Positions 1 to 8,711 are shown, counted from the first letter of the stretch. The stretch: DNA of 31,364 nt from Clostridiaceae bacterium UBA6085 (GCA_002428605.1 DIXH01000091.1:1-31364); one strand, 5' to 3'. Numbers and translations: made by a program. The notes: generated from the letters alone by a model not told the origin.

Positions 1-1052
1 TTAAGTCCTGTCTGGGATTCGGGCTCCCCGATCTTCGCAAGATTTTCGGGCACACTTCCGTTGTCCTTGAGGCCAGAGGCTATCCTCAGTTCTAGTATAT
101 TTCTGTTTCCCGCCTGAAGCTGAAGCGTCTTTCCTTCTTTTCCTGAGAGATCCGCAACTATTTCAGCCCTTTCGCCGGGGGATAGCGTTATCTCGTCAGT
201 TTCATAGGGCTCTTCAAGAAGTCCTCCGTCCGATGCTATCATATCGAAGCTGCTTCCATCGCTAAGTGCAAAGGTGAAGCTCTCGGAATTCGACCCGTTC
301 AATATCCTCATCCTTAGCCTCTTCGCAGTCACATCATAGAACGGTCCGATCACCCCATTAACAAGCATGGTGTCCCCTGGAATGACCCCCATCATGTTGA
401 CCCTGTAGTCAAGGCTGCCGTCAGAGCTGAAGCTTCTGTCCTGTACTATGAGCGGTATGTCGTCGACTCCGTATTCGTCAGGCAATCCAAGGCTGTCCGA
501 GACCTCATCATCGATATAGATAAGGCCTGCAAGACCGTAATAGACCTGGTCCGATGTATTGCCCATGAGGTGAGGGTGGTACCAGAGGGTAGCTGCACCC
601 TGGTCCACAGTAAAAACAGGTGCCCATCTTTCACCTGGCTGTATCCCATTGTGCGGACCCCCGTCATCCTCACCATCCACTATCAGCCCATGCCAGTGGA
701 CGGTCGTAGGTTCTGGAAGCTCATTGGCAACATTCATCTCCACAGTCTCTCCGCGCCTTAGCCTTATGACCGGACCAAGGTAGGTTCCGTTGTAGCCCAG
801 AGTGTCCGCTTCCTTTCCGTCCACGAAGGCTGTCTTTCCCTTCTCCACCACTATCTCGTAAAGGGCGTTGTCAGTAGACGGGTCATAGTCATGCAGAACA
901 GCGGGTATCTTAAGCCTGTTTCCGTTTTCCACGGCAGGTTCGTAAGCAATCGGGAAAAAGTTCAGGAAAAGCAAATAGACAATAACGCCAAATATTATAA
1001 GCGACGCCGCCAGGGCAGCGTAAAGTCCAAGGCCAGTTCTTTTAACAGACAT
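1..1052 (-). CDS. Multicopper oxidase (CueO/FtsP-like), C-terminus outside window
   Basis: Read on the minus strand from ATG at 1052, the frame stays open for 350 codons to the window edge. Residues about 8-33 are one hydrophobic segment after a short basic start (MSVKRTG), fitting a signal anchor or uncleaved signal peptide, so the enzyme should act outside the membrane. The cupredoxin motif HWHG gives His119 and His121, and WYHPH gives His159 and His161: the four N-terminal ligands of the trinuclear copper centre. The stretch around HWHGL...DGGPH...PGE resembles CueO and related copper oxidases. The C-terminal HCH type-1 copper motif would lie beyond position 1 and cannot be checked. AGGAGG lies just upstream of the start. 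Family enzymes oxidise metal ions or phenols with O2 as acceptor; the substrate here is unknown. Confidence 0.9.
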   Translation of the reverse strand, partial: MSVKRTGLGLYAALAASLIIFGVIVYLLFLNFFPIAYEPAVENGNRLKIPAVLHDYDPSTDNALYEIVVEKGKTAFVDGKEADTLGYNGTYLGPVIRLRRGETVEMNVANELPEPTTVHWHGLIVDGEDDGGPHNGIQPGERWAPVFTVDQGAATLWYHPHLMGNTSDQVYYGLAGLIYIDDEVSDSLGLPDEYGVDDIPLIVQDRSFSSDGSLDYRVNMMGVIPGDTMLVNGVIGPFYDVTAKRLRMRILNGSNSESFTFALSDGSSFDMIASDGGLLEEPYETDEITLSPGERAEIVADLSGKEGKTLQLQAGNRNILELRIASGLKDNGSVPENLAKIGEPESQTGL

Positions 1053-1140
1053 GCTCCCATCCTCCTCAGGCTGTATTTCCGGTACCATAATTGTAATATC
1101 CAATTGTGAGCATCCTATGAAGGTTCGGTATATTTTTGTG

Positions 1141-1175
1141 CAAGTACCCCGGGACTCACAGTCCCGGGGTACTTG
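1141..1175. terminator. Perfect 16-bp inverted repeat, possible terminator
   Basis: Positions 1141-1156 and 1160-1175 form a perfect 16-bp, GC-rich stem with a 3-nt loop (CAC), between the end of glpK and the start of the multicopper oxidase. No clear U-tract follows on either strand; the T-run lies on the 5' side of the plus strand. It may therefore be an imperfect terminator, an mRNA-stabilising stem or a protein site rather than a canonical intrinsic terminator. Confidence 0.5.
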
Positions 1176-1215
1176 TTGATGATTCAGTTTGTCAGGCTGT
1201 CTGGTTTATCCCAGA

Positions 1216-2700
1216 TCATTCTTCCCATCCTCTGGTTCTCTCCACAGCCTTTTTCCATTTTGACACAAGTGCATCCCTTAAGGATCGGGACATATTTGGT
1301 TCGAACCTGTTAACCGCATCCCATTTCCCCTTGACCTCAGCTTCATCCTTCCAGAATCCGGCACCAATTCCCGCAAGATACGCTGCACCCAGTGCAGTGG
1401 TCTCCTTGATAGCCGGTCTGATCACTGTCCTGTCCAGGATATCCGCCTGGAATTGCATGAGAAATTTGTTTGAGGAAGCCCCTCCGTCAACCCTGAGGCT
1501 GCCAAGGTTTATTCCAGCATCCTTCTCCATGGCCTCAAGCACGTCCCTTGTCTGATAGGCAATTGATTCAAGAGCAGCCCTGATTATGTGGTATCTGTTC
1601 GAGCCTCTCGTGAGTCCGAATATGGCGCCTCTCGCATACTGGTCCCAGTATGGTGCTCCCAACCCTACGAATGCAGGGACAATGTATACACCACCGTTGT
1701 CAGGCACCTTTCCTGCGAAATACTCCGTATCCTTCGAGTCGTGCACGAGCATGAGCTCATCCCTCAGCCACTGGACAATGGCTCCTCCGACGAAAATCGA
1801 CCCTTCCAGGGCATATTTGACTTCATCGCCTGATGTAGCTGCTATTGTAGTCAGGAGGCCATTCTCAGACAGCTTCATCTCCCTGCCGATGTTAAGGAGA
1901 AGGAAGCAGCCTGTTCCGTAGGTGTTCTTTGCCTCCCCTGCCTCGAAGCAGGTCTGGCCGTAAAGGGCTGCCTGCTGGTCACCTGCTATCCCTGATATCG
2001 GAACCATGACACCACCGATATTGGTCTCGCCGTATACGCCTGATGACTTCCTTACTTCTGGAAGCATTGAGCGTGGTATCCCCAGCTCCTTTAAAAGCCT
2101 CTCATCCCATTTCAGGTCACGTATGTTGTAGAGCATTGTCCTGGATGCATTGGTGTGGTCAGTGGCGTGGACTCTGCCTCCTGTCAGCTTCCAAAGCAGC
2201 CAGGTGTCGACAGTCCCGAAAAGAAGCTCCCCCTTTTCAGCCTTTTCCCTTGCACCTTCAACATTCTCAAGGATCCATCGTATCTTCGTAGCCGAAAAGT
2301 ATGCATCAACCGGCAATCCTGTGGCTTCCCTGACGTATGGCTCGAGCCCCCTTGCCTTGAGCTCGTCGCACATCCCGGCGGTCCTCCTGCACTGCCATAC
2401 TATGGCATTATATACAGGTCTTCCGGTAGCCCTTTCCCAGACTATAGTCGTCTCCCTCTGGTTGGTTATACCTATCGCTGCGATCTCCTCGGCAGTTATC
2501 CCTGCCTTTGCCATGATCTCAGTGAGCACGCTGTACTGGGACGACCATATTTCCATCGGGTCATGCTCCACCCAACCCTCCTTCGGATAGAACTGGGTAA
2601 ATTCCTTCTGGGCTACAGCTATCACAGACTGTTCCTTATCAAATGCTATTGCCCTTGAGCTTGTGGTTCCCTGATCCAGTGCTATGACATACTTCTTCAT
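1216..2700 (-). CDS. glpK: Glycerol kinase
   Basis: This FGGY-family kinase converts glycerol and ATP to sn-glycerol 3-phosphate in the cytoplasm. The 494-residue length matches full-length family members. The N-terminal ATP-binding strand-loop (ALDQGTTSSRA, residues 7-17) is intact. Further family landmarks are NQRETT near residue 81, DTWLLWKLTGG, YGTGCFLL and RVDGGASSNKFLMQ. AGGAG stands 8 nt before the ATG at 2700. No glpF or glpD is adjacent, so the gene appears monocistronic or follows ispD. An inverted repeat lies in its 168-bp upstream gap. Confidence 0.97.
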   Translation of the reverse strand: MKKYVIALDQGTTSSRAIAFDKEQSVIAVAQKEFTQFYPKEGWVEHDPMEIWSSQYSVLTEIMAKAGITAEEIAAIGITNQRETTIVWERATGRPVYNAIVWQCRRTAGMCDELKARGLEPYVREATGLPVDAYFSATKIRWILENVEGAREKAEKGELLFGTVDTWLLWKLTGGRVHATDHTNASRTMLYNIRDLKWDERLLKELGIPRSMLPEVRKSSGVYGETNIGGVMVPISGIAGDQQAALYGQTCFEAGEAKNTYGTGCFLLLNIGREMKLSENGLLTTIAATSGDEVKYALEGSIFVGGAIVQWLRDELMLVHDSKDTEYFAGKVPDNGGVYIVPAFVGLGAPYWDQYARGAIFGLTRGSNRYHIIRAALESIAYQTRDVLEAMEKDAGINLGSLRVDGGASSNKFLMQFQADILDRTVIRPAIKETTALGAAYLAGIGAGFWKDEAEVKGKWDAVNRFEPNMSRSLRDALVSKWKKAVERTRGWEE

Positions 2701-2750
2701 AAATAACTCCTATACCTCATTGCTAGAATTCATTAGGTCATATCCCTGCT

Positions 2751-2770
2751 GATCCGATTAAAAACGGATC
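2751..2770. repeat. Small inverted repeat upstream of glpK
   Basis: GATCCG (2751-2756) and CGGATC (2765-2770) form a 6-bp inverted repeat around an A/T loop, 51-70 bp upstream of the glpK start codon. It could be an operator or a leader hairpin. There is no U-tract on the glpK strand, so I do not call it a terminator. Confidence 0.3.
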
Positions 2771-2839
2771 TTTCTTCCGGAGATATATCTTCTCCCAATA
2801 TCATACCGTTTTCATGCAGAATTTTACAGTGAAAGTTCA

Positions 2840-2863
2840 AAGGCTCCGCAATTGCGGAGCCTT
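2840..2863 (-). terminator. Hairpin downstream of ispD
   Basis: The self-complementary run AGGCTCCGCAATTGCGGAGC with its flanking A/T pairs folds into a roughly 10-12-bp stem just after the ispD stop codon. On the minus strand it is followed by TTTGAACTTT, a weak U-rich tail, so it probably acts as an intrinsic terminator of the yacL-ispD unit. Confidence 0.6.
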
Positions 2864-2868
2864 GAATA

Positions 2869-3561
2869 TCATCCTTTAGCTTTTCTTCTTGATATTATCG
2901 CTTCAGCCACTGCCATGTCCTCCGGCGTGGTTATCTTGATGTTCTCGTAGCTTCCCTCATAGAGGTAAACCCTGCCTGTGAATTTCTCGTAGGCCGCTGT
3001 GTCGTCAGTGACCTCTTCGCCTGAAGCTTCAAGCTCTTCATGGGCCTTCAGTATCTTCTGAAGGCCGAAGACCTGAGGTGTCTGGACAGAAAAGAGAGAG
3101 TCCCGGTTCAAGGTTTCCCTTGAAAAGCCATCTTCACCCCGCACCTTTATAGTGTCCTTCGGCTTCATCCCGCATGCGCTGGCTCCATGCACCTTGCATA
3201 GCTCCACACCTTCCCTGACGATGCCTTCAGTCACAAGAGGCCTTGCCCCGTCATGGATCACTGCGATTCCACCAGATTGAAGTGAATCCAGTGCCTTTAG
3301 TCCGCTTCTTACTGAGTCCTGTCTCCTCGGTCCACCGGCAGCAAGATGTATTTCCTTTCCAAAGGAATGTGGAAGGCTTTTGAAGGTTTCCCATTCATCC
3401 TTTGGAAGAACAAGAACGATGTTGTCTATGAACTCCATATCGCAAAATGCAGTCAGTGTCCTTGCAAGCACCGGTACTCCTTCAAGGTCCAGGTACTGCT
3501 TGGGAACATCAGCTCCCATCCTGCTGCCTTTGCCTCCTGAGACTATCACTGCTCCGACCAA
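2869..3561 (-). CDS. ispD: 2-C-methyl-D-erythritol 4-phosphate cytidylyltransferase
   Basis: IspD transfers CMP from CTP to methylerythritol phosphate in the non-mevalonate isoprenoid pathway. The nucleotide-binding loop SGGKGSRMG...PKQYL is at residues 8-24, followed by the family's VIHDGARPL, TPQVF and VTDDTAAYE motifs. The 230-residue length is normal. The start is TTG at 3561: it lies three bases beyond the yacL stop, and the GGGGG ribosome-binding site sits inside the last yacL codons, which suggests translational coupling. ispF, often the next gene or a fusion partner, is not here; a hairpin and glpK follow. Confidence 0.95.
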   Translation of the reverse strand: MVGAVIVSGGKGSRMGADVPKQYLDLEGVPVLARTLTAFCDMEFIDNIVLVLPKDEWETFKSLPHSFGKEIHLAAGGPRRQDSVRSGLKALDSLQSGGIAVIHDGARPLVTEGIVREGVELCKVHGASACGMKPKDTIKVRGEDGFSRETLNRDSLFSVQTPQVFGLQKILKAHEELEASGEEVTDDTAAYEKFTGRVYLYEGSYENIKITTPEDMAVAEAIISRRKAKG

Positions 3562-3564
3562 TTG

Positions 3565-4686
3565 CTATTCCCCCTTGGGCTTTGCGAATATCATCCTGCC
3601 TGCCGCAGTCTGAAGTACGGAGGTAACAAGTATGTCTATCTCGTTTCCTATTGATTTCTTTCCGCCCTCAACAACGATCATCGTACCGTCGTCAAGGTAC
3701 CCGATTCCCTGGTTGGCTTCCTTTCCTATCTTGGATATGAGCAGGTTCATTTCCTCACCCGGAAGAAGCACAGGCTTCACCGCGTTTGCAAGCTCATTGA
3801 TGTTAAGTACAGGGACCCCCTGGAATTCAGCAACCTTGTTCAGGTTGTAGTCATTTGTGACTACCTTTCCCGATACTACTGTCGCAAGCTTAAGAAGCTT
3901 TGAGTCGACTTCCGCGATCTCCGGAAAATCCTTGTCCCAGATCTCAACCTCGATGTCGAGCTCCTTCTGGATCTTATTGAGGATGTCCAGACCCCTTCTT
4001 CCCCTGTTCCTCTTGAGGCTATCCGACGAATCGGCGATATGCCTCAGCTCCTCAAGCACGAAAGAAGGTATTATGAGCTTCCCTTCTATGAATCCTGTCT
4101 GGCAGATATCGAATATCCTGCCATCGATGATTACCGAAGTATCAAGGACCTTCGGGTCTCCCTTGTACATCGCCTTGTATTTCTTGCTGTCCTTCTCCTT
4201 GTCCTTTGACTGTGTTTGACCCTGACCCCTTCTCCCTATGCTCTGGAAGAAGGAATAGAAGTCGTCAGCCTTCTTTATTGCTACGTTAGCTCCGAGAAGT
4301 GCGGCAAGGATGTTAAGAAGCACAACGACTATGCTTCCGACTGGCGGGAATATGTCGTTAAGAGGCCTTGTCAGGAAGAATGTGATGACAAGAAGCACTA
4401 TGGCTCCCGCAGCTCCAAGGAACATCTCATGGATCGTCATCTTGGACAGGTTCTTTTCGGCCGCTTTGTTTGCACTCAATATCAAGGAATATAACCTTGA
4501 TGAAATAATAAAAAATATGATTCCGAAGATAAGGGTGAGTGTTGCAATCAAAGCGATTTTTGCTACCAGATTTTCAAATATGGGATACTGGTTGAGATAC
4601 TCGGATGAGGTAAGGTAGTTTCCCAGAAGTCCGCCTATGACGGCTCCGAGGATGGTCACTATGCCTCTTATCAGGTTCTTCAACAT
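3565..4686 (-). CDS. yacL: YacL-type membrane-anchored PIN/TRAM protein
   Basis: About four hydrophobic segments occupy residues 5-137. A basic linker leads to a PIN nuclease-like domain beginning LDTSVIIDGR, with acidic residues Asp182 and Asp188, then EEL and TNDYNLN motifs. A C-terminal TRAM domain (about residues 311-369, ending near MIFAKP) is typical of RNA binding. This architecture is the Bacillus YacL family, a putative membrane-tethered RNase with no settled substrate. I chose ATG at 4686 over GTG at 4695, because the GTG abuts the AGGAGG element while the ATG is spaced 8 nt from it. It is coupled to ispD downstream. Confidence 0.92.
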   Translation of the reverse strand: MLKNLIRGIVTILGAVIGGLLGNYLTSSEYLNQYPIFENLVAKIALIATLTLIFGIIFFIISSRLYSLILSANKAAEKNLSKMTIHEMFLGAAGAIVLLVITFFLTRPLNDIFPPVGSIVVVLLNILAALLGANVAIKKADDFYSFFQSIGRRGQGQTQSKDKEKDSKKYKAMYKGDPKVLDTSVIIDGRIFDICQTGFIEGKLIIPSFVLEELRHIADSSDSLKRNRGRRGLDILNKIQKELDIEVEIWDKDFPEIAEVDSKLLKLATVVSGKVVTNDYNLNKVAEFQGVPVLNINELANAVKPVLLPGEEMNLLISKIGKEANQGIGYLDDGTMIVVEGGKKSIGNEIDILVTSVLQTAAGRMIFAKPKGE

Positions 4687-4844
4687 GATATCCACCTCCT
4701 TAGTTTTATTTTGTTCGTTTGTCTTTTATTATACAATTTAAACAGGCATCCATGGTATAGCACAATGCAATATTCCGAAAATTATTGGAATTTGATAAGG
4801 ATTTGGTGTATCTACAATCGTAGTGCACTTACCTTTAAAACACA
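4687..4844 (-). promoter_or_regulatory. Short gap between radA and yacL with a candidate -10
   Basis: This 158-bp A/T-rich gap contains the yacL ribosome-binding site and a minus-strand TATAAT at 4733-4728. I see no good -35 element at the matching distance. No disA-sized frame can fit here. Confidence 0.3.
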
Positions 4845-6206
4845 TTAAACCTGAAAGAGCCTGTTTACTGCTTCCCTCAGGGAACCCACTGGTATTATGC
4901 CCTCACCCTTCAGCTTGAGCTTCTCAGCGCTCCTTTTGGGGATCACGAAGGTCTCGAAGCCCATTTTCCTGCCTTCCCCTATAAGCCTCTCAACATTGCT
5001 TACTGGTCTGATCTCACCTGTAAGCCCGATCTCACCGATCGCCAATATGTTCCTGTACTTCATCTCCTGGCCTCTGGCGCTTGACACCAGGCTGAGGGCG
5101 ACTCCAAGGTCCTGTGTGGTGCCTTCTATGGACAGTCCTCCGACAACATTGACATAAACGTCACTTGAATAGAATGGTATCCTGAGCTTCTTCTCAAGCA
5201 CGGCAAGTATGAGGTTCAGCCTCGGTGCCTCGATTCCTATCGATGTCCTTCTCGGCATTACGGCCTTCGTCTCAGCTACCAGCGACTGCACCTGGACAAG
5301 TATCGGCCTCGTGCCCTCCATTATACCTATTACCACTGAGCCTTCCTTTGACTCCATGTCATCCTCAAGGAAGATCCTTGAAGGGTCATAGACCTCCATC
5401 AGCCCTTCAGCCCTCATTTCAAATACTCCGATTTCAGAGGTGGTACCGAACCTGTTCTTCATTGTCCTTAGTATCCTCAGCTCCTCAGTCCTCTCTCCCT
5501 CAAAGGAAAGCACTGCATCCACCATATGCTCAAGGACCCTGGGTCCTGCAAGCTCACCCTGCTTTGTGACATGGGCGACTATGAACAGGGATATGCCCAT
5601 TGTCTTTCCGATCCTCATGAGTCCGTTTGCGCACTCCCTCACCTGGGATACAGAGCCGGGTGCAGAGACGACCTTGTCCGAATAAATCGTCTGTATCGAG
5701 TCGATTATGACAAAGACAGGACTCAGGTCCTCTATATGCTTCTCGATGAGGTCAAGGGAGGTTTCAGATACCACATACAGGTTGCTTGCCTTTGCCTTCA
5801 GCCTGTCACCCCTTATCTTTATCTGCTCCTCTGATTCCTCTCCTGAAACATAAAGGACCTTTCCGTAGCTTTTTGAGATATTGTGTGCACACTGAAGAAG
5901 AAGAGTGGACTTTCCGATACCCGGGTCTCCGGAGATAAGTGTAAGCGATCCCCTGACAAGTCCTCCGCCAAGCACACGGTTAAGCTCCGCTATCCCGGTA
6001 TCAAGCCTCTCCTTGTCCCCTGAAACTATGTCCTCTATCTTCTTAGGAGTGCTGAAGTTTCCTATGCCTTCCTTCCTCTTTATCTCTGTCTTCTGCTCCT
6101 CTTCAACGAAGCTGTTCCATTCACCGCATTCAGGACATTTGCCAAGCCATTTCGGCGATGTCGCCCCACAGCCCTGACAGACGAAATTGGTCCTTATCTT
6201 AGCCAT
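4845..6206 (-). CDS. radA: DNA repair protein RadA
   Basis: RadA/Sms is a RecA-like branch-migration ATPase acting in recombination. The protein starts MAKIRTNFVCQGCG. Its zinc finger uses Cys10, Cys13, Cys24 and Cys27. The Walker A loop GDPGIGKSTLL, the family-specific KNRFG motif and a C-terminal Lon-protease-like domain are all present. I set the start at ATG 6206, 453 residues, because GGAGG precedes it and the 15 residues gained by starting upstream do not belong to the family. Clostridial radA normally sits with clpC upstream and disA downstream; neither is next to it here. Confidence 0.97.
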   Translation of the reverse strand: MAKIRTNFVCQGCGATSPKWLGKCPECGEWNSFVEEEQKTEIKRKEGIGNFSTPKKIEDIVSGDKERLDTGIAELNRVLGGGLVRGSLTLISGDPGIGKSTLLLQCAHNISKSYGKVLYVSGEESEEQIKIRGDRLKAKASNLYVVSETSLDLIEKHIEDLSPVFVIIDSIQTIYSDKVVSAPGSVSQVRECANGLMRIGKTMGISLFIVAHVTKQGELAGPRVLEHMVDAVLSFEGERTEELRILRTMKNRFGTTSEIGVFEMRAEGLMEVYDPSRIFLEDDMESKEGSVVIGIMEGTRPILVQVQSLVAETKAVMPRRTSIGIEAPRLNLILAVLEKKLRIPFYSSDVYVNVVGGLSIEGTTQDLGVALSLVSSARGQEMKYRNILAIGEIGLTGEIRPVSNVERLIGEGRKMGFETFVIPKRSAEKLKLKGEGIIPVGSLREAVNRLFQV

Positions 6207-6287
6207 TTGGTTTCCTCCAGTCATATATGTACAGTTCAAATTGATTTCCAAATTTCAAAATACGCACATCATTTCAGTTGCATGTGT

Positions 6288-6307
6288 CATAATATACATA
6301 TATTATG
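6288..6307. promoter_or_regulatory. AT-rich palindrome in the radA/HAD divergent gap
   Basis: CATAATATA (6288-6296) and TATATTATG (6299-6307) form a perfect 9-bp inverted repeat around CA, in the 180-bp gap between divergent radA and the HAD phosphatase. A plus-strand TATTAT (6301-6306) lies within it. It could be a shared promoter/operator, although very A/T-rich palindromes can arise by chance. Confidence 0.35.
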
Positions 6308-6386
6308 TAGGAAATTAACGATTATTAACAGAGCTTGGAAAGGATAATCCGCTTTTTTGGCGTCAACTGCCTTTCAGGGAGGAAAA

Positions 6387-7220
6387 ATGCAAAGAAAACT
6401 TATCTGCTCAGACCTTGACGGAACACTGCTCGGCAGCGACCGCAAAGTATCGGAGCTTAATATGGAAGTAATAAAAGAGCTTATGAAGAGAGGACATATA
6501 TTCACTGTCGCAACCGGCAGGATCTTCCAGTCCGCAAAATACATATCAGGAAATTTCGGAGATAACGTGCCTCTTATCGCTTCAAACGGGAGCGTATATG
6601 ATACGGGGGATGGAAAGCTCCACAAGAGCCATTTCGATGAGGACCTGGCCGCTGAGATGTTCAGGATGGCAAAGGACTTCGGAGTGACACTAAGCTACTT
6701 CACCCATGATACGGTTTTTTCAAGCACCATCAGCGGCGCCCTCATAACAAAGCTCATATACAACAAGGGGGTTCCCAGGGAATATAGGGTAAGGACGCTG
6801 CTCGCTGCAAATGAATCAGTAATCAGGAAGAACTCCGATTCAATTGTGAACGGGATAGTAGTATCAAAGAACAATCCGGGCAGGCTCACAGCGATGCGAA
6901 ATGAGCTTGAGAAACTGTCCGGGGTAACCATACAGAGCTCAGGCAGGGATAACATCGAGCTCATACCTGGCAAGGTTGACAAAAGCTACGCCGTTAAGGC
7001 ACTCGCTGAGCACTTCTCAATACACCAGAAGGATGTCATATGCTTCGGAGACGGGGAGAATGATGTCACGATGCTGAGATATGCGGGCCTTGGCTTTGCC
7101 ATGGAGAACGCATCAGATTTGGTGAAAAATGCAGCTGACGGCATTGCACCTCCGAACCATGAGTCAGGTATAGGGCTGAAGCTCATGGAGCTTTTCGGGA
7201 TGGAAGAAAAGGCTGTCTGA
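6387..7220 (+). CDS. Cof-type HAD-IIB sugar-phosphate phosphatase
   Basis: This is a cytoplasmic haloacid-dehalogenase-superfamily phosphatase of the Cof/YidA subfamily. The nucleophile motif SDLDGTLLG places catalytic Asp9 and Asp11. VATGR is motif II, a lysine near VDKSYAVKAL is motif III, and CFGDGENDVTML is motif IV. The 277-residue length with an alpha/beta cap insert is standard for HAD-IIB enzymes. I start at ATG 6387, five bases after GGAGG. Relatives dephosphorylate sugar phosphates or flavin intermediates with loose specificity, so no substrate is assigned. The MgtC gene follows 49 bp downstream, probably co-transcribed. Confidence 0.93.
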   Translation: MQRKLICSDLDGTLLGSDRKVSELNMEVIKELMKRGHIFTVATGRIFQSAKYISGNFGDNVPLIASNGSVYDTGDGKLHKSHFDEDLAAEMFRMAKDFGVTLSYFTHDTVFSSTISGALITKLIYNKGVPREYRVRTLLAANESVIRKNSDSIVNGIVVSKNNPGRLTAMRNELEKLSGVTIQSSGRDNIELIPGKVDKSYAVKALAEHFSIHQKDVICFGDGENDVTMLRYAGLGFAMENASDLVKNAADGIAPPNHESGIGLKLMELFGMEEKAV

Positions 7221-7269
7221 ATAACAAATCTGTAAGTTTTTATGAAGTAATGTTACGGAGGTTTTATCC

Positions 7270-7980
7270 ATGACCACGCTGACCGTACTCACAAGACTCT
7301 TCATAGCCCTTTTACTGGGAGGCGCCATCGGATATGAGCGCGAATACAGGAACAGGCCAGCCGGATTCAGGACACATATGCTTGTAAGCCTTGGCGCAGC
7401 ATCAGTGTCGCTATTGCAGATCTCAATGCTTGAGGAGGCCGGAAGGCTGATTGCAGAGAATCCCGCCCTCGGAGAGGCTGTCAAGGTCGATGTCGGAAGG
7501 CTCGGAGCTGCAGTAATAAGCGGAATCGGCTTCCTTGGTGCAGGAACCATCTTCCTTACGAGGAACTACATAAAAGGGCTTACTACAGCTGCATCGCTTT
7601 GGCTGGTGGCAGTAGCCGGACTTTCAGTAGGAATGGGCTACTATGCTGTCGGCGTCGGCACCTCTCTCCTGGCACTGACAGTACTTCTCGCACTCGGCAG
7701 GCTGCAGGAGGTCATGTTCAAAAAGACCGGAGTGCTTACGATAGAGATTTCTTATGACGGCAATCAGTCGACCCTCGCTGCTATTGAAGCATACCTGTCT
7801 CGGATCGGTGCAAAAGTCCTTGACCTTGAACACCTTGAGTCAGGCAAGGAAGGTACTGGCACTTGCCTTTTCACCCTTGACCTCAGGTCATCTGATGACA
7901 AGGATGCCCTGATAGAGAAAATCGGGGAGAACAAAGGCGTTAACTCTTCAAGGATCATAAAGGGATATGAGTCCCAGTAA
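7270..7980 (+). CDS. MgtC/SapB-family membrane protein
   Basis: The N-terminal half holds about five hydrophobic segments with the family signature GGAIGYEREYRNRPAGFRTH (residues 17-36) and the glycine-rich GIGFLGAGTIF motif. The C-terminal 80 residues look like a soluble ACT-like regulatory domain. Members of this family support growth at low magnesium or modulate membrane ATPase activity; they are not proven transporters. Start ATG 7270 has GGAGG 9 nt upstream. A strong shared terminator follows immediately after the stop codon. Confidence 0.9.
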   Translation: MTTLTVLTRLFIALLLGGAIGYEREYRNRPAGFRTHMLVSLGAASVSLLQISMLEEAGRLIAENPALGEAVKVDVGRLGAAVISGIGFLGAGTIFLTRNYIKGLTTAASLWLVAVAGLSVGMGYYAVGVGTSLLALTVLLALGRLQEVMFKKTGVLTIEISYDGNQSTLAAIEAYLSRIGAKVLDLEHLESGKEGTGTCLFTLDLRSSDDKDALIEKIGENKGVNSSRIIKGYESQ

Positions 7981-8027
7981 AACAAACAGGCTGAAGCCCT
8001 AATTAAATGGCTTCAGCCTGTTTGTTT
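7980..8027. terminator. Bidirectional terminator between mgtC-like gene and PTS EIIA
   Basis: Positions 7980-7998 and 8009-8027 are a perfect 19-bp inverted repeat with a 10-nt loop, flanked by A-rich and T-rich arms on both sides. It lies exactly between two convergent stop codons, so it should terminate both transcripts. Confidence 0.9.
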
Positions 8028-8504
8028 CTACTTCTTCTTGTATTCCACTATATCCGCTTCGCCGGCTGCGACTCTCTTCCCTGCCTTCAGGACTTCACAC
8101 GCTTCCTCAGTTGTAAATACTATGATGATGTCGGCTGACGGTACCTTTGCCTTTATCGCTTCAAGGTCGAACCTTGCAATAAGGTCTCCCTTCTTCACAC
8201 TCTGTCCCTCTGTTACGATCTTCTCGAAGCCTTCACCGTTCAGGGCCACGGTATCCACTCCTATGTGCACAAGAAGCTCGATCCCGTCAGGGCTTTTGAG
8301 TCCTAAAGCATGTCCTGTAGGAAATATCATTGCAACAGTTCCGTCGATCGGTGAGAATATGTCTCCGGTCTCGGGACTGACTATGAATCCGTCTCCCATC
8401 ATCCTGGATGCGAATACCTGGTCCGGAACCTCAGTTATTGATTTCAACAAGCCTGCTGCCGGTGACACGATCTCTGTCTTCTGTTTCTTGAAAAGCTTGA
8501 ACAT
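8028..8504 (-). CDS. crr: PTS glucose-type EIIA component
   Basis: This stand-alone 158-residue EIIA of the glucose superfamily receives phosphate from HPr and passes it to an EIIB domain. The phosphorylated residue is His80 in LLVHIGVDTV, and His65 in GHALGLKS is its catalytic partner. The start is ATG 8504, preceded by GGAGGAG; the frame continues upstream but carries no family sequence. The divergent neighbour TreP is an EIIBC protein with no EIIA domain of its own, so this subunit is the likely phosphate donor for trehalose uptake and possibly for other glucose-class permeases. Confidence 0.95.
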   Translation of the reverse strand: MFKLFKKQKTEIVSPAAGLLKSITEVPDQVFASRMMGDGFIVSPETGDIFSPIDGTVAMIFPTGHALGLKSPDGIELLVHIGVDTVALNGEGFEKIVTEGQSVKKGDLIARFDLEAIKAKVPSADIIIVFTTEEACEVLKAGKRVAAGEADIVEYKKK

Positions 8505-8673
8505 TTGGATACTCCTCCTGCCTTGATACCAGATTTTTACCATTAAGGAAAATATACCACAAAAACCTTGAAATATCATCATGACACTGATCACATGCCT
8601 GATATCCCAGGAACCCGCAAAATCACACACAATTCGCATCAAAAAATGATTTCAGAGAGTTGATGTAAACGTA

Positions 8674-8702
8674 TTGACGGGAGTTTTTAGTTGGTGTATA
8701 TT
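8674..8702 (+). promoter_or_regulatory. Sigma-A promoter of the tre operon
   Basis: TTGACG (8674-8679) and TATATT (8697-8702) are separated by 17 bp. Transcription should start near 8709, close to the TreR-type palindrome. TGTAAACGTATTGA just upstream, and TTGAAAGCGAAACTT overlapping the -10 and start, resemble catabolite-responsive (cre) elements with one or two mismatches. CcpA control is therefore plausible but not demonstrated. Confidence 0.85.
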
Positions 8703-8711
8703 GAAAGCGAA

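Noticed and set aside
4687..4844. Possible small or remnant disA between radA and yacL
   Set aside because: Only 158 bp are available and no DisA motif is readable in any frame.
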